Assembly (NCBI GenBank): GCA_025765615.1
Contig: JAIVFJ010000104.1
Location: 62,001-126,000, forward strand
Direction of reading: 5' to 3'
DNA: 64,000 nt
Source: Zopfochytrium polystomum
Taxonomy: Eukaryota; Chytridiomycota; Chytridiomycetes; Chytridiales; Chytridiaceae
A model generated the notes under the pieces. That model did no database searches. It had not been told where the DNA came from and saw only the letters and a program-made list of their open reading frames with translations. The translations under genes and the position numbers were made by a program. Below, one piece after another: positions 1-12,072 of the stretch. The number at the start of each line of letters is the position of its first letter. Within the stretch, counting starts at the first letter, position 1.

Positions 1-249
1 CCTTGCCTCCACTCGCGATATTGGTTGCTGTTAATAATATTGCATGATCTGATGGGTACTGGATACCACCATGGCTACCCCCTGCGACTCGGCGTACACT
101 GTCCCGCGGTTATTATCGTACCCTCCGTTGTAACCCCCACCTTCGCGCACGAAGCTGCTCGTCCGCCCGCCCGACCGTGCCCCCCCAAATACTCTGTCGT
201 CGCGCTGCCCACAGAGTACATCGTGTTTCTCCCGAAGGGAGCGTGGACT

Positions 250-840
250 TTACGGTCGAATGGTACCGTCAGGCAACTCGTCGAGCCACACTCGGAAGCT
301 CAGAGGCCTGTTTGCTTCGACGACCACGGACAGCTCAGGTTGCAACATCCCGTCGACGACAAAGGCAAACTTGGTTCGGCCGACCAGCATGCTTGAGAGC
401 TTGAACGGGCTGTCCAAAAGGGCCTGTTCGGGCACCGTGTGGGGTGAAGCGGCGGTGGCGGGGAGTTCCTGGGTATAGCGAAAGCGCGAGGCTAAACGCG
501 AAACGTAAACGTTCGCGGGAAGGCTGCTTAGGTGGGGACGGAAAGTTTGTTTGTAGAGGACATTCGGCGAGCGGTCGGAGGCCGGCGTTTACTTTTGCTC
601 CATTTGGTCGCATTTGCGCAGTGTCACTACTCTTTTCATGGCAATTGCACTGAGGTCTGCACCATGTGGCGATGCTGATGCCAAGTGCAACGACTTGAAA
701 GACTCTGAATCGGAGGAATCCTCCCCGTCGTCATGCTTTGAAGCGTGGACTTTGCTTTCGTGAAGCGATTGTTGTTCAAATTTAAATGCATCCAACACCT
801 TGAGTCTACTCTCGATTGCCTTAACCCCGGCCGTCGCCAT
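250..840 (-). CDS. Small two-exon gene, product unknown
   Basis: On the minus strand a frame opens at ATG 840-838 and runs to a stop at 250-252, interrupted only by a TAA at 589-591. That stop lies in a plausible 69-nt intron (592 to 524, donor GTAAAC, acceptor TAAGCAG). Removing it joins exons 840-593 and 523-250 in frame and gives 173 residues. The intron length matches others in the window. The N-terminal part begins [16 protein letters not shown], followed by an acidic Ser/Asp stretch ([11 protein letters not shown]). The second exon has ordinary globular composition with alternating hydrophobic residues ([27 protein letters not shown]). No signal peptide or membrane segment is visible. 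I do not recognise the family. It could also be a fragment of a longer gene. The splice model and the reading frame are seen; expression is inferred. Confidence 0.4.
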
Positions 841-1074
841 TCGCTCCACACAAACTGCTGAACAGGATCTGGAACGATTACCTCGTGCAGCTCCGGCTCC
901 TTCTTACCACCAAAACGCAAAGACTGTGCACCAACTGCATCCCCCCTTCGCTAACCCTATGCAAGATGTTATATTCCAGCAGGACAACGACCCTAAGCAT
1001 ACTACCAAGTACACCAAAGAATGGCTCAACAGCAATGGATTTCGCGTCATGCAATGGCCCTCTCAGTCTTAAGT
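800..1074 (+). pseudogene. Tc1/mariner transposase fragment
   Basis: The frame ending at the TAA 1072-1074 contains the segment [19 protein letters not shown] at about 955-1020, the hallmark around the second catalytic Asp of Tc1-type DDE transposases (QQDNDPKHT). It continues as [11 protein letters not shown], where Tc1 proteins go on with PDLNPIE, but a stop codon follows directly, so the third catalytic residue is missing. Only about 40 residues are clearly homologous; the upstream part of the frame overlaps the antisense small gene and is not convincing. This is a dead remnant. Confidence 0.8.
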
Positions 1075-2019
1075 ATGCCTAGGAGGATTGCAGCAGTCAT
1101 TGCAGCAAAGGGAGGGAACAGAGATTACTGAATAAAAAATCATCAACACACAAAGTTGTGCCAATGGAGTGGTCGCACATTCAACTCTGCCTCTTGGACA
1201 ATATGTACAGTACGGCTGTGGCACTTTAGCAGCTGATAGAGCAGATCTCTGAGAGTAACTGAGCTGAGTTTTGTGTCTGTACTGCAATTATTGAGTGTGT
1301 TTGAGCAGAGACTGTCATTGTGGCAAAAACATTGGTGAATTTTGTGAGCCACTGTATCTTGGGAAATAAGCCAATTTGACTATTGGTTAAGCACGTTATA
1401 TAGCAATCTCGCGGCAAGTGGTTCGATCGGTTTACAGTTACCAGTTCCTCGGTTTTTGCTTTTGTTGTGGGGGAGTGAGACGACCTTCACAGTCATCAGA
1501 AATGAAGAAGTTCCCATGTATTGTAAGGATATGATCAGTGTGGTAACAACGTCAAGGGAACAGTACCTGCACAGTGATCAGAGAAGAAGTTCCCATGATC
1601 ACGTGTAAAGTTAAGTGTTGAAGCGCCTGCAACAACGCCTCCAACAACAATGGTCAATGATAGGATAATAAGCTAACGAAACAGTGTCGAAGACCTCAAA
1701 GAGGTTTCCCAATTACTTGATAATGGTGCTGTGCCGCAATTCCTTTGTTGTGCCCTTTTCGACCTATTGGGCCTTTCATTCGCCTTTTTTCTTTTTCTTT
1801 CCGAGTACTCTCTTTGTTTGCTCCATTGGTCATGGCTTTCTTTGCCCACACTTAAATTAATTTGGCCCTCAGTGATTTGTGCCACGAACGGTTGACACCA
1901 ACAACAAAAGTGCGACCGACTACTACACAGTTTGCGCCCTTCACTTTTCAGCTGCAGGGAAGCCCAGCAAACCCCCCTTCGTTTTCCTCTTCTCCGGTGT
2001 GGCGATAAAACGAAATGAC
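1075..2019. other. Intergenic, no gene seen
   Basis: Moderately AT-rich DNA without a convincing frame on either strand. A short direct repeat with the core GAAGAAGTTCCCATG occurs near 1504 and again near 1583. Nothing else is supported. Confidence 0.6.
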
Positions 2020-3234
2020 ATCAGCGAGAGCGAGAGAGAGAGAGAGAGAGAGAGAGGGAGATAGTTTGTCTCGTTTCTCCACAGGTGCGGTTCTGTTGTT
2101 GTGGTTGTTGTTGTTGTTGTTTTTTCTTTTTAATTTCTTCCCTTTTTGGATTGGTACGCGTAGTTAAATGTTTTCGGATCGCGTCGCGAAGAGGGAAGGA
2201 ACCCGCCCCGCCTTCCTTTTTTTTCCATTTTGTTCCTTCAATTTTACTATTTTTTTTTCTTTTGTTGTGCTTCCGTCGATCGTCATGCAAATCCCACCAC
2301 GGCAATGATTGCATGCACGTTTGTCTCTTGTCTGTCTGCCTGTCGACTCCCCATCTGGCTGGCTGTCTGTCTGTCTGTCTGTCTCTGTCTTCTTTTATGT
2401 AACTTTGTGTCGCGTTTGAGAAAATATGATTGCCGATTTCCTTTTTCGATGGAGGATATGAACTTTGTCTGCCTTTTCGAATCTTTTTTTCTTTTCGCCA
2501 GTCATTTGCGCAAATATTCGAACAAAGATGGGGAAAATTTCCCTTGGGGAAAAATTCACCCCTTTCTCTCCATTGTGGTCACATTGATCTCCCGTGACTG
2601 AGAAACACAGGCAGGCCAGACCAGGCAGACAGAGAGACAGACAGACGGACAGACAGACAAAACAACATAATAACAAGCCCAGTCAGCCAGTCAGCCAGCC
2701 ACAGCGCCGCCGCCGCCGCCGCCATCGCTGCCCGATAGTAATACCCTGCCATCGACGCCGCCGACACCGCACGCCATCGCCGTTGCCCTCGCCGTCGGCA
2801 CCTCCTTCCCGCTGCCCTCCTCCTCTACTGCCACTACTTTGCCACACTATCGGCGCACTTTTACGACTACTCCTCTACTACCTCCACTAACTACTACTAC
2901 TACTACTACTTCTGCTGCTACGATACTCTGTCGCACCCAAAAGCACGCGCGCTGCGAGACAGACCCGAGAGAAGGCAAAGCGGCTGCCTCTCTCGGTTCG
3001 CCATCAAGCAGTCCTTGCTCCAAGCATACACCACCCATCGAAACACTCGAGCACACCCAGAAGCTACCGCCACTGGAGTGGCATCGTCTCTACCAGCTTG
3101 GCGGTCCTCGTTCATCTGCAGCCCCTTCCCTTACCCTCCTGGCCAACCGCGCGCAGCACTCGCTCAACCCTCCCTTGCCTGAAAAACGACGACCGCGCGC
3201 GCTGCGTCTGTCGCTTTGATAGATTACCTGTCGG
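2020..3234. repeat. Simple-sequence-rich upstream region of the nucleotidyltransferase gene
   Basis: Contains (GA)n at about 2024-2058, T-rich tracts near 2110-2260, (CTGT)n near 2360-2390, (ACAG)n near 2625-2660 and a run of CGC triplets near 2703-2725. GC content rises steeply toward 3235. Several frames look open only because of the simple repeats. It probably includes the promoter and 5' leader of the downstream gene; no defined core promoter could be assigned. Confidence 0.6.
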
Positions 3235-6200
3235 ATGCAAACCCTGTTGTACTCCCCGGCCTCGTCGACACCGTTTTCGCCGCTACCGCTTCCTCTGCGC
3301 ACGTCATCGCCGCCACCGTCGCAGTTGGTCGGGCCTTCGCCGTCCTCTCCAGCTGGTGGTGACACCGGCGCCACACCACCTCAGCACTTTCTCCCGGTTG
3401 CAGCGCATCTCTTCACCCCGGCAACGAACCAACCAGTGGAGACAGTGGAAGCAGCATCGCCCGCTGGCGGTCACTCATTGGCCGCTCCATCGTCGGACGC
3501 GTCAGACCACGCACCGTCGGCTCACGTCGGAAGCCCGATCTCCTCGGATGCCGGTGCCGACAACACCGCTTTGCCCACCTACCCCTCCACCAATGACGGA
3601 GGGCCTCCTCTTGCGAACGTGGCGGCGCACGAACCCGACTCAACACAAAACACCTCCACTTCACAGTCTACCACGGCCGGCTTCTTTACTACCTCTCCTC
3701 CACTGAGTCCCGGGGCAGAACGAATGAACCCACCGGCGAACTTGCCTGCCACGGGCAGCACGTTTGGCACCTCGGCCGTCAGGGCATCGTCGGCATCGGT
3801 CTCTGCCCGCTCTCTCTCTCCGACTTCCCCGCTCATGTCCGCATCAATGTCCTCCGCCTTCTCCTCCTCGTCGTTTTCCTCTTCGTTGTCCTCTTCTTCA
3901 TCCACCCCGTCGGCTTCGAGTGCGACATCGCCCTCGTCCTCTTCGCCTGCTTCAACCTCGTCGGCGTCCGTAATCCCGTCATCCTACCGGAAAGGACGAT
4001 CGTTACACCAGCTAAACGGCCCTTCGGCGGCAGCCTACTTTGACTCAGCGATGGCCGACGACAGCTTGGACGCGAAGCCTTCTGGCCAGGAGCGGTTCAA
4101 GGCGGATACTCACGCTATCGGTGTCATCGGACGGGAGGTGAGCTTTCGGCGGTGGCCCAGAGGTGTCCGCGAGGTGTCCCCGCTCTTGTGGCGGTTGACT
4201 CTCCACACGAGTAACTCCGTTTTTCTGATCTTTCGAAACTATTCTTCCAATTTACGTCTTTCAACACCAAACGCAGTCGTCTCCAGCTCGATCTCACCCA
4301 TTGATTCCGCTCGACCATCCCGCCTCAGCTGCGTCGGTTCCCGTTGTCGTTACTGCCGAGTACTTTCCAACAATTTTAACTGATGAGGCCGAGCAGGAAT
4401 TGACGTTTGAGATAATGGATCTCATTCAGGTATGCTCGAGCCTTCCTTCATGCTCTCTTGCTCCCTTTTTTATCTGATATGCTTGCTTTTTCAGTCTTCT
4501 CTCACTCCATCGCAGGAAGCTCTGGCTCGAAGGCGCAAGTTTATTGCGAAAATAAATTACATCTTGTCGAAACAGTGGCCCGATAAGGACATCAAAGTCC
4601 ACCCTTTTGGGTAAGCCTTAAAAGTGCTCTTTGGTTCAAGGCCGGCACTATTGCCATCAAAATTTTCTCATTTTCAATCTCCGCCCAGGTCGACGGTTAA
4701 TGGCCTCGGCACGTCAAGTAGTGATGTAGACTTGTGTTTAACGACGACGTGGGACGACCCGGTGAATGGCATCTCCAATATGCATGTTGTTGCCGCGTGC
4801 CTTCGCTCGCGTGAGTTTTTCCAACTGTGTTCGCCCCGTCTCCGAGGATAACCCCCACTACTTTGATTTCATCCCACAGATGGTATGACGAAAATATCGA
4901 CAGTCACGAAAGCCAAAGTTCCCATTTGCAAGTTTTTTGATCCAGAATTGTAAGTTTGCTATCTTATTTGGGCTGTATTTCCAAGGAGCTCAGCGAATTC
5001 GTTGTAACTGCTGTTTCTGTGTTTCCCCACAGTCGTATATCGTGCGACATCAACGTGAACAATACTATCGCTCTTAGAAACACCACCTTGATCAGACTGT
5101 ACGTCGAGCTGGATCCTCGAGTTAGACCAATCATTCTTATAATTAAACACTGGGCCAAGCAGCGGGTTCTGAACGATGGTAAGATTCCACAGTTTGGTTC
5201 TATTTTGCAGGAATTTGGACGAAAATTCACTCAGTGCATTGTATTAAGCTGCAAAAGGCGGAACGTTGAGCAGCTACTGCTGGGTTATTATGGTAAGAGA
5301 AATATGAAAAGGCGACAGCTGCTGGTGATTTTAATAATAAAATACTGAATACTTTTTCCTCCCAACATTCGTCCCTTCTGCAGGTGCTCAATTTCCTGCA
5401 AACCCGCGATCCGCCGATCATCCCGAGTCTGCATCAACTGTACTTCGACCATTTTTCCTCAAAATCGGAGGCCCCGCGGCCAAAGCCTATCGTTATCGAC
5501 GGTGTCGACTGCTCCTTTGAAGAGAACATCGAGCCGCTCAAATCGTTCGGGTCGAAAAACCACGAAACCCTGGGCGGCCTCGTTTACTCCTTTTTCCGCC
5601 TTTTCGCATATGAATTCGACTATGACTCCAGCGTTCTCTCAGTGCGACACGGACGTGTGCTCACAAAAGCCGAAAAGCAGTGGGACCTTGACGTGGACAA
5701 AATGTGTAGGCACCTCTGCGTAGAGGAGCCTTTCACTCCCGATAGGAACCTGGCGAATTCTGCCGACGCCGTCTCTGTGAATGGACTGAAAAAGGAGTTC
5801 CGAAGAGCGCTTGAGGTCTTGGGCGAAACTGCATCAATCGAGGCTGCTTGTGAACCGTTCTTTGCGCCCCAGCCGCCCCATGCCCACCTGGCCTCGCCGT
5901 CTCTTCATCCTCGTCAGAATGGAAACGGAAGCGCCAGAGGAACGAGTCCGGCACGCCATTTGCATCCTCTACACCACCACAACAGCAACAGCCACACCGC
6001 AAGCAGCACTAATCACGGCAACTTCAACAACCCCAACCAACACCAACACCCCACCAGCGCTCATCACAACAACTCAACCCCCTCAACCCATTCTTCGCAT
6101 CGATCGTCTGCTTGGTCGAATGGTGCTTCTCGTTCTCTCTCGTCTTCCCAGCTGCCTTCTCTGTCCGTGCAAGCTTCAGTGAGCTACTCCCCAAAGTTTC

Positions 6201-9200
6201 CAACCACTTCGCGCCAACGTAACGCAAGCCCATCAATATCATCGACCCGATCTGATTCGCCGAACCGCACAACAGCACGAATTCCCAGGCAGCACCAGCA
6301 GCATCACGCTCCAAGCAGCTGGAACCAAGCATCGCCCTCCGCCTCCCCAGCGTTAGGGCCGCCTATGTCTTCTCCAATGTTTCAAACGACAGATGGAATC
6401 ACCACCGCACCACCAGTCATTGTCCTCCCGATGCCGTTTGCTGCTGCCTACGATCCGACCATGACTGCCGCTACGATGGCGGGATCCATGTCACCGTACT
6501 TGAGTCCAGTGGTGGCAGCGTCCACGCCGCCGTATCACTTGTTTTTCGCTGCCGCGCCCACAGGGGCGACAGGCGTCGTCCAGGGAATGTCCGCTGCTGC
6601 GTACGTCCCGGCCTTAACTCTCGACGCGCAGAGCGGATACGACCCGAACGGCTCATCGTTGGTGCACGGTACACAAGGCCCCCAGATTGCCGAAGCCGGT
6701 CTTGGAGTCGTTGTGAACTCGGCTGGTGGAAGCAAAGGAGACCATGGTGCGAACGTCTCTGGTGAGGAGGATATTGACGGCGACTCTGATCGCACTGCCC
6801 GCGACGACCAAGATGCAACTCCCTCGTCTCCGCCAAAAGCGGCGGCGTTGGTAACCATGTCGGCTGGAGCGAGTGTGCACCACCGCGGCACACGGCAGGA
6901 CGATCAAGTCGCGATTGATGAGGGTGAATCGGCAGAAAAGAAGAGTACCCCGAACCCTACCACTAACACCGTGTATTTGTACGGCGGATGGGGCGGCCAC
7001 GTGGGCGCATCAGCACCGCCATCGACTGAATCGCATGACTCACTAAAAGATTCATCCTCGGCTCATAGTCAAAATGTGGCGTCAAACCAGGAGTCGTCTT
7101 CAACCGATCCTTTGGCGCCGACGACTGGCCTCGTCACGGCTGCTTCTCCAGCGTACGCAACATACGCACGCTACATTCCACTCGTACATCCAGACCTTTC
7201 CGTTCGTTACTATTATTCGGCACCGTCCTACATTTACCCTCACCCAGCCTATTACTCTGTAGCGGGTACTTCCTCGAGTGCAAACATGGCGGGCTTTCCG
7301 GTCGACGAATCGAGCGTGTATTATGCTGCCCGGCGCGACAGCCGCACAGGTCCGGACGGCGCCAGTAGCAATGGCAACGGAGGGTGGGAAGATAGACCTG
7401 ACCGTCGCCGCACCGGCAATCGTGAAGCATCTTCCACGCGAAATGGCCAACTCCCGCGCGATTCGAGCTGGGATCCAAGCCGTCGGTATAATGGTTCAGT
7501 CGGTGGTAGCGGAGGAGGAGGAAGAGTGTCGCCCGCAATTTCATCAGTCTCTGTTACGGCTACGGGGCTGGCGAGCGGAAATCCGCAAGCAAGACGAAGT
7601 TCTTCCGCCTTTCCTCCCGCCCACCGTGGTCCAAGGTCGCCTCCGTCCTCTGGTGGCAGCGCAGAGAGTGTGCAGTACCATCACCCATCCCAGGGGTTCC
7701 ACCCGCAACCGCTTCAGGTCAAATTAATTCAACGGCAATGGGGCGCCGGAGCTGCCGGATCGAATGGCGGTGCCGGCGCCGGAGGAAGCCGCTCAGCATC
7801 CCCGGTGACTCCGGTGTCTCCGGTGATGCACGAGTTCCCTGCTACAGGATCCTTTGCGGAAACGCACAGACCCCGAAACGGCTCTTTGTCTTCGTCGTCG
7901 CTGTCGTCTTCGTCATCGTCATCCTCGTACTCGTTGTCCTCTTCATACGCGCTCCCCACCTCTGGCGGTGGCGGGGAGGACCTCGCGACGAGTCGGCGGC
8001 CCAAACAGCAGCAGTGGTATGGGGATTCTTCGGCCCAGCCGCCGCCGCCCCCGCCACCGCCGTCGATGTTTGCATCGCTGTCGTCGTCCCCGTCGTTGCC
8101 TTCGCCAAGTGGGGGTGGGTGGAAGCGAGAGCACCAGCGTGATCGTGCGGGAAGCGGTTCGGGAGGAGTTGGATGGGGAGCTGCGCCGGGAGGCAGCAGT
8201 TTTAGCACCGACGAGTTTGGTGATTTTCACCACCCGCAACATTCCCAACAGCGGCAGGGTCGGCGAGGAGCGCCCTGGGGACGGCCCGACCATCTCTCAC
8301 GGGAGCAGCGGGGAGCTTCCCCTGTGAGTCCTAGGACACCCGCCAACGGAAATGGGGCAAGTGCCGGTGTCGGCGGGGTGGGCGGTATCGGAATATATGG
8401 ATATGGCTACGGATACGGTTACGTGTATTCTTATGGCACTGGGTGAGAAAATGCGGACTTTTTTTTCTTTTTCTTTTTTTTTAAGGTCCATATGACCGAC
8501 GGTCATCAATCGTGTTTCTTTCTTTTTGTTTTATTTTTTGGTTTGTTCCGTTTTCTCACGTCTCAAACCCACCATCGTCTGCAGAATGTCGGACACGAGC
8601 ACCACGCTTCCGTCGCATGGCGGAGAGAACCAGGCGGCGCCGTCGCCGTCGCGCACGCAATATCCCGCGGGACACCACAGCAACCACCAGTATCCGCAGA
8701 ACGTCCATCCGCAACAGCAGCATCTCCACTCGACGGCGACGTCGACGTCTTTGTCACCGCTCTCGACGTCCCTTGCGTCGTCCTTCTACTTGGCGCGTAC
8801 TCCGTCGCCCGGCCCCGCGACGGCTGTGGCGCACGGTGCGTCGCGGCACAGCAGCAGCCCACCGACGGCAGCAGACCAACACAATCGAAACGCGCACCAC
8901 CACCACCACCACCAGCAGCAGCAACAGCTCCACAACCCGAGCAATCCGCCGTTTAACGTGCCGCACAATGCTCACCAGTCCCAGAACAACAACCAACACC
9001 ACCACCACCACCAGCACCAGCAGCACAATCACCACAGCCACCTTCAGCAGGCGAACCATCACCGAAATTCTCCGCCGCCCGGTTCTCCGGTTCAGCAGCA
9101 GCAGCAGCAGCAGCAGCACCACCACCCTCCGTCGCAGGACCAAGGCCGACGAACGCCGGCCGTTGGCGGAGCGGCGTTGTCGTTGTCGTCATCGTCGTCT

Positions 9201-9566
9201 GGGAAAGCGCTAGGAGGAGCAGCGTCGCTGACTGCGGCGGCAGCGGCAGCAGCACAGACTCCTCAAACGCCGACCCCTACTCCTGCTCCTCCAGCGTCCC
9301 CGTCGCTGATTCGAACCGGACGGTCGTTCATCGCCGGCAACAATAGCGGCGGCGGCGGCGGCGTTGGTGTTGGCTCTGGTGGGTCTGGCGGGTCTGCTGG
9401 CACAAGCGGCGGCGGCGGCAACAGCGTCGTCGTCGTGGCCGTTGCGGAGCGAGCGGCCCCGTTTGACGACGGCCAAGTGTCGCCCTTGGAGGCCAACGCC
9501 GGCCCCTCCTCCAATGAAGGCAGCGGCGGTCGTCGTTGTCGGCAGTGGCGCCCCCCAATGAGCTGA
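3235..9566 (+). CDS. Cid1-family terminal nucleotidyltransferase (non-canonical poly(A)/poly(U) polymerase)
   Basis: Adds nucleotides to RNA 3' ends; family members act in RNA surveillance and decay. Exons by splice sites and frame: 3235-4137, 4277-4429, 4495-4610, 4689-4810, 4880-4949, 5033-5178, 5249-5292, 5384-8442, 8585-9566 (1864 residues). The catalytic signature FGSTVNGLGTSSSDVDLCL lies at about 390-408 with Asp403 and Asp405; the third Asp is Asp460 (RISCDINVNN). NDAAKGGTLSSYCW is the central helix motif. The PAP-associated domain is at about 578-665 (NHETLGGLVYSFF, LCVEEPFTPDRNLAN). The first 300 residues and the last 1200 are low complexity: Ser/Pro/Thr, then His/Gln/Asn, a GYGYGYG run and poly-Q. 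ATG 3235 follows an in-frame TAG at 3220. If the last intron (8443-8584, GTGAGA...CTGCAG) is not removed, the protein ends at 8446 with 1538 residues. The core assignment is secure; substrate choice (A or U) cannot be read from sequence. Confidence 0.92.
8443..8584 (+). other. Probable terminal intron of the nucleotidyltransferase gene
   Basis: A GTGAGA donor at 8443 overlaps the last sense codon and the stop of exon 8. A T-rich tract follows, and the segment ends in CTGCAG. Removal joins GG to A and continues in frame into MSDTSTTLPS. Without splicing, a second gene would have to start only 140 bp downstream. Support is from sequence only. Confidence 0.65.
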
Positions 9567-10410
9567 GGAAAAGGATTGGCGGCCACTCGGGTCACCCACA
9601 GACGGACGCACAGACGCACACGGAGACAGACAGACAGGCAGACAGACAGACAGACAGACAACAACAGACGAGGGAGACAGACAGACCGACAGACAGAAGA
9701 CAGACGCGACGGAGTCCGCAACATGCAGAGAGAAGAACCATGGTCATTTTCCGTCTGGGGTCTGCCCCCTTTTTTTTTCTTCTTTTTCTTTTCGTTTTGT
9801 TTTTCCGGTTTTTCTTTTTGGTGTTTCACTTTTTTTTTGTTTCATTGATGAGTGCAGTTAGTTGTTGTTGTCTGTATGGGTGGGTGAGTGTCTTCCTGCT
9901 GCTGTTTTTTCTTCGTTTTTTTGTGTCCAAGTGGGGGTGTCTGTTGTCTGTTGTCGACTGGGGGTGGGGAGCGTGACTTTTCCCTTTTTGATACTTTCCC
10001 CTATTCTGTTTTTTTCTTGTTTCTCTTGGCGGTGTCTGGTTCTCGCCCTTAGTGTCTGACAGGGGATATGTTTTTCCTGTGAGTGTGTGTGTGTGTGTCT
10101 GTGTCGCAATGTGATCCCTCTTGCACGTTTTACCAATTTGCTCAAGGGCGTGTGTGCGTAGGATTCCTTTTTTTTTTTTTTTTTTTTTGTTTTTTGGAGG
10201 GCAGGAAGGAGCGAGCGAGGTGGGTGGGACGCCGTCGGGTATTTTTAACAAACAACGCAAGTTTCGGACAAGGGAGGAAGAAGAGAGGGAGGGAGGCAAG
10301 CGCAAGCGCAGGCGTGGCAGAGAGGATTGCGCGTCTCCCTTTCTTATTTTTTTCCTTTTTTTTTTTCTTCCTTTGCTCCCATTACGGAACAACGTCATCC
10401 AAAGCGGAAG

Positions 10411-10462
<52 letters not shown>

Positions 10463-11109
10463 GCAGCAGAGAGAGAGAGGCAGAGAGTAGGAGAGAGAGA
10501 GAGCGAGGGAGAGCAAACAAGAGTGGGAGGCGGAGCACCCGGCGGCGCGTCCCCTCCTGCAGCAACAAGACGAGAGGACAGAAGATAATTTTTTGCGTCC
10601 AAAGACAAAAAAAAAAAGGAATCCATCTTGGGGGGAAGATCAAATAATTTTTGGACAGGAAGAAAAAAAAAAAGGAAAACAACCGAAAAGAAAACGAGCA
10701 GATTCTCCCTGCCGAGAAGGAAACAGGAAAAAAAAAAAATTCTTCTTCTTGGTTTGTTTGTTTGAATGTTGTCTGTCTGTCCGTCTGTTGTTTGTCTGTC
10801 TGTCTAAATTTCTGTCGGAATGTCTGTCTGTCTGCATGAACGACTGGCTGTCTGTGAATGTCTCTATGTCTGTCTGTGCGTCTGTCTATCTGTCTGTCTG
10901 TCGTTCTGTCTGAATGTCTGTCTGGCGGACTGGAACTTCCGGCTGGTGTGGTGCCCTCCACTCTCTCTTCGTTGTTGTTGTTGTCGTTGTTGTTGGACGA
11001 CTGACAGGCCTTGAAGGAACAAGAGGAGGGGCGGACAACTTGGACCGGACGAACAAGAAGAAGAAAAAATGGGAATTCGGACTGATTGAGGGGGAAAAAA
11101 AAGGAAAGG

Positions 11110-11142
<33 letters not shown>

Positions 11143-11286
11143 CTCTCTCTCACCGGCACTCTCTCTCCCTCTTCTGTCATTTTCTGTCTTTCAGCCCGGC
11201 TCTGTTTTTTCGTTTTTTCTTTTCTCGTCCTCTCTCTCTCTCGGCCTCTCTCCGTCGCTCTGTCGCTCCACACACACCCACCTACA

Positions 11287-11326
<40 letters not shown>

Positions 11327-12072
11327 GCAGAAACGGAGGGACAAAACAGAGACAGAGAAAGACAGAGAAAAGAGAGAGAGCGAGAGAGACTGAGTGACAG
11401 ACACAGAGACAGGGAGAGTGTTCTCTGCTGCAAGCTGGCGAGGCCAGCAACCTTTTCTTGCCTTTTCTACCTTTCTTTACCTTCTTATCGACCGCCCCGC
11501 CCCACCCCGCCCACCCCGCCCCCTCCCTCAACCAGACCCCTCTGCACTAACGCACGCACTTTCGCACGCACGCACGGCCCCAGTCAGTTAGTCATTTGCA
11601 GAGCAACCCAGCCTGCCAGCCCGCCAGCCAAGTAGCAGCAGCACCACCACCCTCCTCCGCGGCATTAGCAGCAGCCGCAGCAGCAGCAGCAGGGCGTGAG
11701 GGAGGAAGCGCAGATCGGGCGAAGAGAACCGCGGGAGCCGTCAATCAATCAATCAATCATCATCATCGTCACCCCGCAGCAGCAGCAGCAGCAGCTGCGG
11801 CAGCAACGTAGCTACAACTGGCTTAGAGGCGAGATTTGCAACCCAGCTGCGCTAGCTAGCACCACACCCCTACCACACACACTCCCGCGCCGAAAGCGGG
11901 TCCGTCACAGATCCCCCCAACCACGTCCGCAACGGCAACCTCGGCCGCTTCCGCTGTATCGGCGGCTGCGGCGGCGGCGGCGGCGGTTGCGAACCACCAC
12001 CACCACTACCCAACCAACCACCCGCAGCAACAGCAACTACAGTTGGGCATCCACCCCAACCAGATCCGCCAG
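9567..12072. repeat. Simple-sequence intergenic region
   Basis: Holds (CAGA)n near 9625-9715, T-tracts at 9770-9840 and 10168-10195, (GA)n near 10410-10500, (CTGT)n near 10770-10925, (CT)n near 11110-11150, (CA)n near 11293-11325 and GA-rich tracts to about 11400. Frames here are periodic artefacts. From 11860 the frame of the downstream zinc-finger gene is already open (poly-A, HHHHY and Q-rich residues), so its true start or a 5' exon could lie in 11590-12072, which also holds CAG/GCA triplet runs. Confidence 0.6.

Noticed and set aside
8526..9566. Independent gene starting at 8526 or 8586
   Set aside because: The preceding segment is a good in-frame intron of the nucleotidyltransferase gene and there is almost no room for a promoter; kept as an alternative only.
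9630..9720. Regularly spaced CAGA repeats as a CRISPR-like array
   Set aside because: Pure short tandem repeats without spacers in a eukaryotic genome.
11086..11397. Open frames of repeated Leu-Ser or Arg-Glu
   Set aside because: They are translations of (CT)n/(GA)n microsatellites; the same applies at 10395-10500, 15840-16240, 39338-39690 and 46200-46370.
12043..12072. Possible start at 12043 for the zinc-finger gene
   Set aside because: That codon is TTG; the first in-frame ATG is 12073, and the frame is open further upstream, so 12043 has no special support.
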